From assembly GCA_030248215.1 (NCBI GenBank), contig JASANG010003532.1, positions 297,076-361,075 on the forward strand: a DNA stretch of 64,000 nt, given 5' to 3'. Origin of the DNA: Enoplolaimus lenunculus (taxonomy: Eukaryota; Nematoda; Enoplea; Enoplida; Thoracostomopsidae). This document shows, piece after piece, positions 11,990-23,338 of the stretch. Position 1 is the stretch's first letter. Each line of letters begins with the position of its first letter. The notes beneath the pieces were generated by a model that did no database searches, was not told where the DNA came from, and saw only the letters and a program-made list of their open reading frames with translations. Both the position numbers and the translations under genes were made by a program.

Positions 11990-13400
11990 ATAAAAGCTTA
12001 TTCTTACGCTTTACAGCTTTGTTCTGTACATTGTGCAAAAAAGCTACGGCAAATACACCGCAGTGCGAACCATTTTCTTGACGCTGACACGGCATAATGC
12101 CCAGTTGAACAAGACCACCTTCTACAAGAGGGCGGTACAAAGCACCTAGACACAATTTCAACGATGGTGACAATACAAGCGACGACAAAGAACTGCATAT
12201 CTTTATGTTTCCTGAGCTGTGGAAGTAACAAGATGCGATCTAGTGATTGCCGTGTGCGTGATGAATTTGCAGTGTGATTTCTCGATTGGTATCCAAGACC
12301 ATAAAGCTAAAGATTTGCGGGTTTGACTCCAAAATTGAGCCCTGCAAGCCGTCTATGTCGGCATATTGCAGTTGCACCATGCGCTGTGCCTCATCGATTG
12401 ATCTGTCACTCACCCATCCGTCGCGATAGCAAACAGTATTTCGATCATCATAGTTAAAGCGATAGCGGCAAGTTTGCTCAATTGTTCCTCCAGCGCTTCA
12501 TTAGGTTTGGCGTCTTTTTCCGCGAAACGTTGCAAGTCTTGCAGTATCCTGCTGGTTTTGGACAGCCTATGTGCATTTTTCGCGAACACTTGTGGAACGG
12601 CAACCGGTTCTTGTCTCATCTATGAATGAGGTTTCTCGTTTTTGGGTATGTGCAATGGCGGATCCATGGGGGGCCACCTCGGCCGTGGCCCCCCCCCAAC
12701 AGCATCTCGACAAAAATTATATAGCAGTTTTATGGCAATTGTTCGTGGTTTGTGTGTGGGTGAAAAAATTAGTGTATTACCTGTGAAATTTTGCCCCCCC
12801 CCCATTTTGAAATCCAGGATCCGCCACTGGGTATGTGCTGTCGCGCATTTTGCTACATAACGTGACTGTCAACATTTGAATCGATAAATATGCCCCATTT
12901 TCATTGTAAGCAAGCGTCTGGTGGTGTTGTTCTTCTTGTAGATGATCGACGGTAAGTCGTTCGAGTCGTGTAAAGACCTTGCTCGATTTGTGACAACCTT
13001 TCAGTTGACTGCTTTGCGGCACCGTTGTCATCAACATCAGCTCTCGAGCTTCAAATCATTTGGCAACAGCGGCGGAACACCATTCATCAAACGAAACGGT
13101 AGAGATTTTGTAGACTTTTCTTGGATAATCTTATATAAAAACGCCACGAACTGAATCTTTTTTCACTTTTTTCTGGGATTTCTCATCAAAACTTTGTCAG
13201 CTGAGCGTAAAGAGTTTGTCGCACTGAATGTTGCGCGTTTGATGCCCAGATACTTGCAAATATCTAATGAGGGTTTAAATCGAATACCCTTAACGGAGAA
13301 AATATAATTATTAAGCAGGAAAATCATATGCGGGAAAAATCGTATACGATACGTGAACCGGAGTTGAAGCAAAATTACACAACAAAAATGATGTAGAATT
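11990..13400 (-). mobile_element. Broken mobile-element relic with Ulp1-like cysteine peptidase
   Basis: The minus strand keeps pieces of a protein-coding element. About 12050-12410 holds an Ulp1-type (clan CE) peptidase stretch: SIDEAQRMVQLQYADIDGLQ and, further on, RQENGSHCGVFAVAF with the catalytic-type Cys. Such domains occur in eukaryotic DNA transposons and related selfish elements, where they are read from mobile, not host, genes. About 12410-12610 and 12840-13040 carry further charged coding-like pieces. The relic is broken in several places and is split by a younger hAT element (12653-12829) whose target duplication shows the insertion. The family of the relic cannot be fixed; no terminal repeats were found. 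It is treated as a fossil. Confidence 0.62.
12653..12829 (+). mobile_element. Family A hAT MITE, 177 bp, TSD GGTATGTG
   Basis: Ends CAATGGCGGATCC and GGATCCGCCACTG, inverted; perfect 8-bp target duplication GGTATGTG at 12645-12652 and 12830-12837. Ends of the CAGTGGCGGATCC type plus 8-bp duplications define hAT. The inside is C-rich (GGCCGTGGCCCC) with no coding capacity. It has inserted into the Ulp1-like relic. Confidence 0.93.
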
Positions 13401-13548
13401 TGCTGATTTTAAGTCTGCAACATGTTGTTAAAAAATTTTAGTATCATTAATTTTGAGAACCCTCCTCAACTCTCGAAATCGAGGCCAGATTCAGAGGCGG
13501 TGGGGACGAGAGCTTACGCCCCCCATCAGAATATCTTTATGATACAAT

Positions 13549-13926
13549 CAATGGCGGATCCACTGGGGGGCACCCCGGCCGTGCCCCCCTCAACCGCATC
13601 TCGACAAAAAATATATAGTGGCAATTGCTGTTCTACGCTGTTTATTTCTCTGTTTTATACACAATGGTATTAGCACGCTTTAAAGTTTCTTGGCCCTGGA
13701 GTCATTTATGCGCTACAATTAGGGATAATAGACATTTATGGACTCTAAACAAGGGTTTAAAGACTCTACCCGCTTAGGGATTCTTATTAGGGATACGGAC
13801 TCCTATTAATTGGGACTCAAAATGGGGACCCCCCTCTTATTTGGGTCACTACAGTATGGGTCAAAAATAAGTTTATTACCTGTGAAATTTTGGCCCATCC
13901 ATTTTGAGATCCTGGATCCGCCACTG
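13549..13926 (+). mobile_element. Family A hAT element, 378 bp, carrying a family B half
   Basis: Same ends as the 177-bp copies with a perfect duplication GATACAAT (13541-13548, 13927-13934). The extra 200 bp (about 13677-13855) is the right half of family B, ending CACTACAGT. The same chimera occurs at 59723-60098, so the composite moved as a unit. Confidence 0.92.
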
Positions 13927-14621
13927 GATACAATAGTAAGCTTCCTACGTTAATTTCTGCTTTTGAGCGGCTTCTCGCTTTTTTCGCTCGCGAGGGCTTT
14001 TCAGACCATATACTGCTCTTCCGCCAGTCAGAAATGTCTGGATTTGCCACCGCTAGAAAGTGTCTTAGCTACAAAACAAACTCATTGCACCGTACACGTC
14101 ACATATTTTAAGAAATATGGCAGTACTGAAACTGCCGGTACATCCAGCGAAAATTTTACATATAATCAATTCTGGATATCAATTTTCTACCGGAGCCGAG
14201 GGTAAACTTCCGCTTATACACCTTGGGTAGAGCCCTAAGCCCGTGAAAATCCACAAATACTATTTTAAAAAATTGAATTTATCAATAAAAACTGCTTAAA
14301 ATTCAAGTTGTTTTTACATATATACTGTTTTCACATAACTTCATATAACATGGTTATGATTTCTAAATATCCATAGCTATTTTCTGCTCCGGTCAAGCTT
14401 ATGTGATTTTTAGTTTGCAAAGTTCAATTATGCTTGAAGTTTTCCTGTTGATTCACAGTGAAACTTTAACCGTTTGCAACAAACGCTTATGACATCTGAA
14501 TCAATAGACCTTGACCTATAAACCAAAATACATGAATTGTATAACTTTTGAAACTGTTTTAGTATTAACTGGTACCATTTCCTATAATTTCACGTGCAAT
14601 CAAGAATTATTAATAGAGGGA

Positions 14622-15182
14622 ACATGAAGTTTACGCTCTTTTCCTTTATCCCCCCCCAGCCCGCGTTTGCCTAAAAATGGTTCGATTTTGAAATTTTTTG
14701 CATCCCTCTTGGGACCCAAAAAATTTAGTCAAAAAGTTTAACAAATTATATTAGATGCAGCTTGCAGAGCTGAGTCGAATGGTATATTTTTCGCAATCAA
14801 ACGATTGGTTAACGAATTATTGTCGAATAACTGATTTGGTGCGCTGCCAACGATTTGGGACTGTGCCAAATCAATTATTTTACCATAATTAATTAACCTA
14901 TCGCCTAATTGCGAAAAATTTAACACCATTCGACTAAGCTCTGCAACGTGCATCGAATCGTTTAAAATTTGCCAAACTTTTAGACAAAAAATGCTTTTAG
15001 GTCCTAAAGAGAGACGTTGAGACCATAAAAATAATCGAATTTTTCAAAAATTCAAATTTAGGCGCGGAATGAACAGGGGAGACCGCGAGAACTCAAATAT
15101 GTAAAAAATTTTAAATCCAAACATTTTCCACTAAATGCGGGCTAGGGGGGTGGGTTAACAGAAAGTTAATAGAGAGGATGAA
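14622..15182. mobile_element. Foldback element, about 560 bp
   Basis: Two arms of about 250 bp are imperfect reverse complements (for example GAGTCGAATGGT at 14772 against ACCATTCGACTAAGC at 14926; AGCCCGCGTTTGCC against AATGCGGGCTAGGG), meeting near 14850. Possible direct flanks TTAATAGAGGG / TTAATAGAGAGG. Non-coding. Confidence 0.6.
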
Positions 15183-16149
15183 TAAACATTTTTTTGAACA
15201 CTTAATTTAAATATTGTCGAAAATTTCAGATGCTAGGTTCAACGTTAAGTATATATCTATATATTTCAAGCTACAAATTTTGCTTACCTTTTTACATCCG
15301 TGTTTTTGTTTCTATGCTACTTCGAATAGTTAAACCGATGGTTATATTTTATATGAGATATGAAACAGTACAGCTTCAAAATTGGGAACTATCTTATTGG
15401 TAGCCCCTATGGATTTGTTTGAGAGAGGATTGGCTATCCTAACGCCGGCCCAGCACAGCATTTCATATGCCTACACTGGTACAAAACTATAGGTATTATC
15501 CTCGGATGTGAATAACTTATATGTAAGTGAGAAAATACTGAATTCTATAAAATAAGTTTTGGGCGTTTAAAGATGTGTTTGATACTTTCTAATACGGTAC
15601 TGTATAACATTTAGCTTGTTGTGGAAAATATAGGAGCGAACTTAAAAATTTATCTCCTGGTAAAGCGGCCACATTTAAACTACCTTGTTTATGCATTTAG
15701 CGCAGCATAAATTACGCAGCTTTTAGCGTAGAATTCACGAAACAAGCCGGCATTACTGTCTCTTGGCGAGATCAGCTCAGTGAGCGTATTTATTCAGTAT
15801 CAAAACTTTTTTGTCCATTTTGCATAATATACAGGGTCCTGTCACGGCGGCACTTTTTGTTCAATTTTACTCTATTTTTTCGTCGAAGTATGACAAAGAC
15901 CGCTTGTAAACTCTCTTATATTCGGTTTGACTTTCGTGGTTGTATACAACAAAATGTTAAATTTTCAATTGTGAGTCTTTTGTTCGGCTTTTAATCGATA
16001 CAGCTATTTTGAAGCAGCCATGACTACAACTGAAAGTTTTGGGCATTTCTTTTGCCGTATACAATTTTGGCTACCTCAAACTCTTTATGTAAAGGTCAGG
16101 TATATACAAGTAAAGGCTAATATTTTGGTCAGGATAAACATTAAATATA
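15183..16149. other. Unassigned stretch
   Basis: AT-rich, no convincing frame or repeat. Confidence 0.4.
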
Positions 16150-16345
16150 TACTGAAGCCCCGACCTAAGCCTAAGCATATAGCAAACCTGTTTAAATATA
16201 AGCCTAATCCTATGATCCTAAGCCTAAACCTAAACCAAAAAGTTTCCCAGTTTCTAATCCACCTTTTTGTCTGTCTGCCAACGAGCAGTCCCCTATAATT
16301 AACATGGGCCCTGATGCTTAACAAACTTAGCCTTATGGAATATAT
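16150..16345 (-). repeat. Hexamer-array fragment (family F)
   Basis: CCCCGACCTAAGCCTAAGC, ATCCTAAGCCTAAACCTAAA and ATGGGCCCTGATGC; no clear ends. Smaller bits lie at 17300-17380, 44490-44600, 44745-44790, 47520-47625, 62040-62140 and 63260-63310. Confidence 0.5.
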
Positions 16346-16489
16346 ATGCTTAACAGTTTGCAATGATTCTTTTCGCGGTATGCGGAACGCAAAATTTAAT
16401 TATAAAATAGCGAAGATAGTCGATTTGCAAGCAGCAAATTGCTATTTCTTGATCATTCAATCATCAGTATTTTAAGCTGAACGCGAAAC

Positions 16490-17040
16490 AACAGTGCAAT
16501 CCGTAAAGCAAAATTTTGCGCCTGCAATTTGCACGCATAACTTCAGGCTGCAGTATTTGCAATAAAATGTTTTAGGCTAAATCTTGACATGAAGTTAGCG
16601 CACACGACTGTAATAATTATCAATACAAATATGAATTTTACTAAAAATAACTTGATTTTGAAACGCTTTCAAACTTTCTAATCCATATTTAATGCTATGC
16701 GAATTCAAAATTGGACCTGCCAGCCATGCTGTAGATCGCAAAATATTAAAAAAGTTTGACACTAATTCAAACTTCTTGCATTAATTCAAAAGGTGTGAAT
16801 ACAATTCAAGAAGCGCTCAGCAGCAGGGTCCCAGAATATGTAATCAATCAAAATGCAGGTGCAATAAATTCAAGTAACTTACAACTGTGTTCACATATGC
16901 GAATTAAATTAATAAATATATATTTTCGTGAATTTTGGCGCATTAAGAACATAATACAGTTTAATTTGCATACTGAAATTGAAAGTGCAAGTTGCACGTG
17001 CAGGTTTTAACGCAAAAACTTATACGCGTGAATAAATTAA
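16490..17040. repeat. P-type repeat region
   Basis: Rich in GCAAGTTGCACGTGCAGG-like words and TGTGTTCACATATGCG; a second copy, split by a family E element, lies at 31370-31800. Open frames here follow the repeat. Confidence 0.4.
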
Positions 17041-17439
17041 AACGTTGGTGTAGGTTCAATTTTGCCAGTCGATGGCTTCATGACAAACAAGCTTGGCTGA
17101 AACTTTCTTTGGGGAAAAGGATTTTTTCGAAAGAAGCTGAACGCCACTTGTCCCCTCTGGCTACAGACAAGTTTGCTGCTTTTGAATATAAAATATTGTT
17201 GACTGGATTGCTATGCTAAGTTTCCGTTGTTAGAGCAAAAGATAATTATAACACCATTGGCACAAGTTAGTTTCAGAGCCGTTCAGGTTTCTGGTAAGAC
17301 ACATTAAGAGTAAGCTTAGATTTCAGACTACATTAGGCTTAGTCAAAGGAATATGCTTAATTTACTGTTAGAGCCTTAAAAGTACCATTGCACTTTTTGA
17401 TTATTCAGTTAACTATTTAGGGACATATGCTTCAAAGTC

Positions 17440-17570
17440 CTTGTAATTTGCAAGTATATACTTGCAACGAGAACCTGCAGCTGCAAGTTTTATTAAACGG
17501 ATTTCGAACGAAACTTGCACGCAGAAATTGCAGCTGCATGCTCTCGCTGTAAAAAACCAGTCATGCCAAT
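17440..17570. repeat. Short inverted repeat
   Basis: CGAGAACCTGCAGCTGCAAG and TTGCAGCTGCATGCTCTCG face each other about 60 bp apart. Confidence 0.5.
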
Positions 17571-17771
17571 GGGGCCTAGCTTAACTCATTAAGTACACTT
17601 AAATTGAGCACTGTAATATGCGCCTTTAAACATTTTAGCATTTACAGCCGTTATAATTTTTAGCTAAGTATTGTGTAATAAATGTAATTTAAACTTAAAT
17701 ATATAATGACTGAATACAAGCGAGTGAAACCTCAACTTTGCTTGTTTTGATAGAATTCCGCATTTCTTGCC

Positions 17772-18006
17772 ATGAAACTAAACGTTTTGATGCCAAATGA
17801 CACTATTTATACGACAATTTCCAATTCAATCGCTAACGCAGCAACTGCAATGAATGCTTGTCCCTATGGAGTAACCCCATCCAGGTCTTTGAGGGGAGAA
17901 AGACATCCGGCACCATCCTCCGCGTTAGCAAGTGTCTTCCGCACAATTCGTATAATCATTTTGGTATGTGTCGTATCGTGTAATGTTCAAGATTGTGAAG
18001 CTGGAG
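17772..18006 (+). CDS. Candidate first exon of a secreted or membrane protein
   Basis: An ATG in good context (TTGCCATGAAA) opens 78 codons. The segment begins MKLNVLMPNDTIYTT, passes through a small-residue and Pro/Arg region (YGVTPSRSLRGERHPAPSSA) and reaches a hydrophobic stretch, IRIIILVCVVSC, followed by NVQDCEAG. That could be a late signal anchor or signal peptide. It ends GGAG|GTA, a fair donor, in phase 1. GC content is higher than the flanks. A very short intron (56 nt) could lead to 18063. Because it leaves in phase 1 with a G, it could also in principle serve as an alternative first exon for the Ly6 gene 36 kb away; that is speculation. The protein family is not recognised. Confidence 0.38.
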
Positions 18007-18062
18007 GTAGGTACTTTATATTTGTCGGGTGTTTTTTTTCAGAAATTTGTATTTATTTCTAG

Positions 18063-18166
18063 AAAGTAAATTTTGTTCAATACCAGATATGTGGTCTAGA
18101 ATGCAACTAACCAGTGTTACAGCTAAATGGGACGGCTTGGCAATATTAAACGCAATTCTGACTTAA
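18063..18166 (+). CDS. Candidate second and last exon after a 56-nt intron
   Basis: The acceptor TTTGTATTTATTTCTAG, preceded by a run of eight T, would join exon 17772-18006 in phase. It adds ESKFCSIPDMWSRMQLTSV and AKWDGLAILNAILT, then TAA, for a 112-residue protein. Nothing recognisable. The intron would be at the lower limit of size, which some compact invertebrate genomes allow. Confidence 0.25.
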
Positions 18167-18224
18167 ATTGTGCTATTCTTGTCGCGCGTTTATGAAACAA
18201 GCGGTGTGGTACACCGCCGATATC

Positions 18225-18345
18225 GTAATCAGGGTATACACCTTTTAGCCTAAAAACCTCAAGTGTATGTAAAAAATAGTTTAAACCTTTAAGGTTACTC
18301 TATTGCAGTCCGGCAAAAAAACGATCCGCCCCTGATCTTTACATC
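18225..18345 (+). mobile_element. Family F fragment
   Basis: AAGGTTACTCTATTGCAGTC and CCGCCCCTGATCTTTACATC, the right end of the family. Confidence 0.45.
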
Positions 18346-18531
18346 GCTGGGCAATAGCAAAAATTCTGTTGTACTAATTAAAACTCCAAGTGGTTAACTG
18401 ACTCTGAATGGTGCAAATTTCCTGAAGCAATTTTGTTCGTACCATCATCTCCTGCGACATGTTTTCATTATTAATATATTAATCAAATCAGCTTTGCCAC
18501 CAGAAATTGTTAGTAGAGCGGGCAAGAACAT

Positions 18532-18706
18532 TTATAATGTGGCGGAAAAATCACACAACACACAATTCTTTCCTTGCTTTGAAAATTTTTTTGAGCTTTG
18601 GGGTGTGGCGAAGGTTTCCGTAGGATGAAAGCGGTGATCCAATCCCCCCTCTCCTGTATAATATCCGGTCTGAATCAAATCATCAAGATATGTTTTTTGT
18701 TTTCTT
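18532..18706 (-). CDS. Candidate minus-strand terminal exon, basic with a Cys pair
   Basis: After AATACCTTTTCCCGAAG the minus strand is open to a stop at 18532. It encodes KTYLDDLIQTGYYTGEGGLD, HRFHPTETFATPQSSKKF and ends KNCVLCDFSATL. The CxxC near the end could be part of a zinc knuckle as found at the C-terminus of some transposases, but too little is left to say. It lies next to the plus-strand candidate at 18758. Confidence 0.22.
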
Positions 18707-18757
18707 CTTCGGGAAAAGGTATTAAAATAATAAACTTCCGTGCGTACCATAGTCTTC

Positions 18758-18894
18758 AGGTAGCTGTAGTTAGGGATAAAATTTTCATATCGGACCTAAA
18801 ACCACGACCAGTTTTCGATGACTGTATTGGCACAAATACGAGGGCGGGGCAAAGGGAACGCCCCCCTAGTTTGAATAATTCATTTCAGTTTAGG
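18758..18894 (+). CDS. Candidate internal exon, unrecognised
   Basis: This 137-nt open stretch lies between CATAGTCTTCAG and a donor CAGTTTAG|GTAAGG. It enters in phase 0 and leaves in phase 2, which fits the exon at 24478. It encodes VAVVRDKIFISDLKPRPVFD, then DCIGTNTRAGQRERPPS. The splice sites are good, but no family is recognised and a C-rich run inside is unusual for these exons. Confidence 0.25.
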
Positions 18895-19929
18895 TAAGGA
18901 CACGGCCTTGTTGAACAATCATTCACGATTTGACACGTTTACCCCATGCACCAATGATTGTAATTCTTTGATGCCTGTGGCAAGTATTCGCTATCCTTTA
19001 CAGTTATCACAGCGCCGGGGCAGACAGAAGTGGGGTCTCTTTTCAAACTCCAGGGTACGGCCCTAAACGCAGTGGAGTATCCAGGGCATAGCTAGAATTC
19101 TATTTCAAGAGTAAATAAATTATATATATATAATAAAGTAAAAAATGTTGACGAGCAGACCGCAATGAACGAAATTTCTATTAGCATTTAACTATGTGGC
19201 AGATACTCTATGGTTCTATTAAATCCTTGCAGCAATTAAAAATTACGCCAGTGGTAGAATAGTGATTAAAAATACGTGAGGGAACAGAGCGCGAAACCAA
19301 ACGTCTTTCAAAACCGGCGGGTTATGTTTGCGCTGGTTAAGGTTGAGCCTCATTTAGCGTGGTCCCTCAAGCGGGAGGTATGTGAGGCGACTGCTTCGGA
19401 CCTGGTTTTTCACAATGCTGTTTAAGCATGTACAAAATCAAGGATATTTGCTAACTTTTGTAATTTTTGATTTAGTAATTTAAAAAAAGTAAGACCCGTC
19501 TGACGTTTAAAAAAACAACTGTTGCCATAGACCTTGTGTTGTAAGTAAACAGGAACTAAATTTTGCCAGGAACAGAAACAGGAACAGGAAATGAATTCCT
19601 TTGCAGGAACCGGAATTTGAAATATATAATACTCATCATCAAATTACTGTTGGACTTTTTAGGAAACTTGCCAAAAATGGCTTAAGCCAGGGTTTGTAGT
19701 TTTCTAACAAGTGAATGGTGAAGTGAAGTTAGAAATTGAACAAATTTATCGCGTTTGATTTGTCTTACTTCTTGTGCTATTTACTCAAATCCACAATTGA
19801 ACGAGTTCGTGAGTTCGAAAACCTATAGATGATAGGCGACATAGGCATTGGAGAGTTGGTGCCTTAATTCGCGATCGACGTGCTTCTTCTGCCGTTTCAG
19901 ATGGGCCTTCCATAAACAAAAATTACTAT
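18895..19929. other. Unassigned stretch with small low-complexity patch
   Basis: A purine-rich GGAACAGAAACAGGAACAGG run lies at 19566-19620, and an AGCGCGAAACCAAACGTC-type scrap at 19270-19400. The rest is unassigned. Confidence 0.4.
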
Positions 19930-20142
19930 ATTGTAAATTGCAGTGAATTGATTTTAGTTCAGAATGAGCTTAATCACTAAGTCCGAAATTAGTCTTTAAG
20001 AACCTAGAATTCTGACCTGATTGAACTCATTCTGATTTAATTAATCAACTAACTCGTTAAATTAAATCAGCTCAGGCTGAGTCAATGTTTACTCCAGAAA
20101 TGACAAAATTCGTTCTCTGAGTTGATTAATGAACGCACTGTA
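19930..20142 (+). mobile_element. Family E MITE
   Basis: Left TTGTAAATTGCAGTGAATTG, right GTTGATTAATGAACGCACTG. The inside is built of ACTCATTCTGA-like words in both orientations. Confidence 0.6.
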
Positions 20143-20439
20143 GCTTACAAAAGTATTTATTGTTTAAGTATTCAGAGTTTCCATCTCAAATCAGGATTAA
20201 CCAACTTATTTGTTTTTTTAATAAAGTCTCACTTCTTGTCACACAAGTATACTATTGGGTACAACGAAGGACGGCTTCAAGTTCAAAGCCATTTTGATTC
20301 GATAGGTTATATTAGTTTTGAGAATTAAACCTTCACCCTCGTAAATATGAGGGCAATAATAGTTGCAAGCATTGACGCATTTACCTTTTCAAAAATATAT
20401 AAATACAAAACAAACTGTACAAAACTATGTATGGTGTAT

Positions 20440-20650
20440 AAGGTGAGTTTATTTCTGAATTAATATTTGTAAACATTAACTCAGTCTGAGAGTTGAGGTG
20501 ATTCTCATTCTGAATTGAGTTGATTTTGGCCGAGTTGATTAACTCAGAATGTGTTGAATTGAATCTGAATTCAGAGTTCTGATAGTCCTAACTCAGATTG
20601 AGTGATATCACTCATTCTGCGTTAAAATCAACTCACTCAAATTTACAGTG
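20440..20650 (-). mobile_element. Family E MITE, reverse
   Basis: Right end AACTCACTCAAATTTACAGTG's core; inside TTCAGAGTTCTGATAGTCC and AACTCAGATTGAGTGATATC. Opposite orientation to the copy at 19930, 300 bp away. Confidence 0.6.
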
Positions 20651-20814
20651 TATTAATCCCTTTCCCCAAAAAATTTACGATTCAACCACGAAGCAGGCAC
20701 AAGCCTTATTATTCACCGGCTGTGAAAGAACACAAAATTTCTTGCTAGCTGCAGTCGCTCACAATACTTTTACTTGAAATTATATGCCTCCGTAACAAAA
20801 TTCAGACAGGCCGC

Positions 20815-20960
20815 AGCCAGTTCACCATGTCTCAGGGAGTGCTAAACATTTTTCGGGAGAGGCATACAAGCGTTTTCGATACAAGCAATATTAAACATTT
20901 TCTGGGGGGAGACAAATTTTATTATCCAGATGGGATGAGCCCCTTGGCCATCCTCTGTGC
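20815..20960 (+). mobile_element. Family G, degraded
   Basis: CCAGTTCACCATGTCTCAGG, GAGAGGCATACAAGCGTTTT; right end eroded. Other remnants: 2051-2110, 27085-27200, 40028-40110, 44800-44970. Confidence 0.45.
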
Positions 20961-21548
20961 TTACATTCATGATATTTTTAAAAGAACTTTATCATCATCG
21001 CTTTTTATGTTGTCAAAACAAGCCCGATTGTAATCATACATCGAAGATAACATGTTGTTTTTTGTGTACGACTTATAAAAGCGAATCGTTTCGACTTGTT
21101 TTGATTTTTAATTATTTGTGCCCCTTTTGTAAAAGACCGACAGCAAACATGTGATAATCGATTGATATACCGTTGATGCACAGAACAAAGTTTTTTCAAT
21201 CTATGTTGGATTCGCCGTCTATTGTGACACACGGGTAGCTTTTGATTTAAAGATGGCTCCGCCAGGTTCAGATCAAAAAGATGGAGCGAAGCGAGCAAGA
21301 AACCAGACGCATGTGCAAGCTTCGATCGGTTTTGTTTCAACCGGTTGATCCCGTTTGCCTTTGATATTGCGCCGCTCATATTTTGTCCGCATGCGCGTCT
21401 GTTAACCTGATTGACAAAATAAATTTTGTTGAGATCCCGTTTGAGGGGGGAGGGGCACAGCCGGGTGGGCCCATGAATTCGCGGTTGTAGGTGAGTCGCG
21501 TCAATTTGGTAATTAATGGCTTGGAATAAAAACCAACTCACCGCCATA

Positions 21549-21737
21549 CAGAGGCGGATCCTGAAATTTTTGACGGGGAAGGATGCGTGCTGGCAGGAAA
21601 CGCAATTTTTGCTGTGTATGCTATACATGTGTCATTGATAGCGAAAATTGTAAAACACGGACCATATCATTTTATCACAAAAATGATTCGCGGCTGGCAG
21701 GGTATGCCAGCTTGCTCACCTTTTGGATCCGCTTCTG
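21549..21737 (+). mobile_element. Family L MITE, 189 bp
   Basis: Ends CAGAGGCGGATCC and GGATCCGCTTCTG, inverted. The inside has ACCATATCATTTTATCAC as in the copy at 5866. No clear target duplication. Confidence 0.6.
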
Positions 21738-21939
21738 TAGTTTTCTAGAAACAACAAAGAGACGATGCTAAAATTCTTAAAACATTTAGAAAAGTTTAAT
21801 GACGTCGCAGGCATATTTGGACCCACGTCATGCTTTAAGATTCGTGTTCTTACATCAGCCGTTTGTTTTTCTTTATCTTCTACAAATTTGCTACAAGTTT
21901 TCGTGAGAAACATACATGATGCCAGAATAAATTATGATT

Positions 21940-22085
21940 GGACAAGTTTTACGTTAAAATAGCATTTGATCGTTTGTAATTCTAAAACAATTATATTTTG
22001 CAACTCTCGTCGTTGGATGCACAAACGTTGGGTGTTGGTTTTGTTGCTTTCGCTTATTAAAGTTGGAGATTTTCAGCAATTGTTT
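21940..22085 (+). repeat. Dispersed repeat R, copy 2
   Basis: Matches 6975-7105 in the same orientation; ends not defined. Confidence 0.5.
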
Positions 22086-22179
22086 ATTGCTTTCTAATAT
22101 ATATATTGAACAGGAAAATGAATATATAACACATAAGTAATTGGTCAAACAAAAATGAATCATTGTTCCTCGACCACAC

Positions 22180-22409
22180 TCAAAATAATATTTCTGATAT
22201 TTAAGAAAAAATTTCTGACATTTAAGACATATAATTAACAAGGTGCACTTGAAAAGTGTTTCTGTTATGACAGAAAAGTTTTCAAAAAAGTTTGTAAATA
22301 TACGTTTTCCAGTTATTTTTAGTATAATTGTCATAATTATCAGAAAATTTTTTCAGATTTGCCACAGAAAATACTTTTCTGAATAAATTCAGAAATATTT
22401 TTTGTGTGC
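22180..22409 (-). mobile_element. Family O MITE
   Basis: Reverse copy of 32592-32832: GTTTCTGTTATGACAGAAAA and CACAGAAAATACTTTTCTG shared. Confidence 0.55.
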
Positions 22410-22910
22410 AGCCACGACTGCAATTTCGATGATTTTTCAATCTTGGCTAAATTACCCCGTCAATTGCAATCCACCGGATCAAAATTCGCACTCTATATAC
22501 ATGAGTCGATTTTCATCCGCAGTTGCCAACCTAAACTAAATGTACAATCGAAAGTGTTTAGTTGTAAAATTTTCGCTTGAAAAACAATCCTGGTTTCGAT
22601 TACTACTTTGTTTGACCAATTAATTATGTGATATATTCATTTGCCAGTTCAATATACTGTCCGTGCTTAGCAAGGCTCGAATGCTTCGGTTCAGATGTAA
22701 ATATTATCTTTCGATGTATTCAAAACGCTTTCCAGCTGGTTTGTGTTTGAAATTCACAAAACAATCTTCACATTATTAGTTCTGCATGATAAACTGTCTG
22801 GTATTTTTCGAACAATGCACAATGTTCAAACTGTTGTTGACCCTATCATTTTGCAAGCTTCATATTAACGCTGGACTTTTAAGTGTTTCGATTGAAATGT
22901 TGATCTCCGG

Positions 22911-23087
22911 CAATGGCGGATCCATGGGGGGCACCCCGGCCGTGGCCCCCCCCAACAGCATCTCGACAAAAATTATATACTTAGCAATTTTGTGACAATA
23001 GTTCGTGCGGTTTGTGTGTGGGTCAAAAGTAAGACAATTACCTGTGAAGTTTTGCCCCCCCATTTTGAGATCCTGGATCCGCCACTG
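22911..23087 (+). mobile_element. Family A hAT MITE, 177 bp
   Basis: Ends CAATGGCGGATCC and GGATCCGCCACTG; flanked by ATCTCCGG and ATGTCCGG, an 8-bp duplication with one mismatch. Same length and internal sequence as the copy at 12653. Confidence 0.92.
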
Positions 23088-23338
23088 ATGTCCGGTCTTA
23101 TGAACTGATATTGAAAATTTTTTGAAGAAATTTAAATAATTGTTTACGCCTTATTACAATATTCAATTTTAGTACGGTGATGTTGAAGTCTGGAACGACA
23201 TTATCCTGTTGTCTGTTTATAATTGAGTTCATTAATATACTGTAAACCTAAAATCTGTTATTTGGAAAAATTATGATTGTTGCGCATCTGGTCTGTTCAT
23301 ATTCCATGATGCTAGACAAGGCCGCCAATATTTTCTCC

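Noticed and set aside
12950-13154. Plus-strand open frame at 12942-13154 with a GGTAAGTC donor-like site
   Set aside because: It is antisense to the peptidase-bearing relic and has no acceptor.
20122-20328. Plus frame between two family E copies
   Set aside because: Two overlapping frames are open and no donor is present; undecidable.
21954-22334. 126-codon minus frame
   Set aside because: Covers the family O MITE; the low-complexity product follows the repeat.
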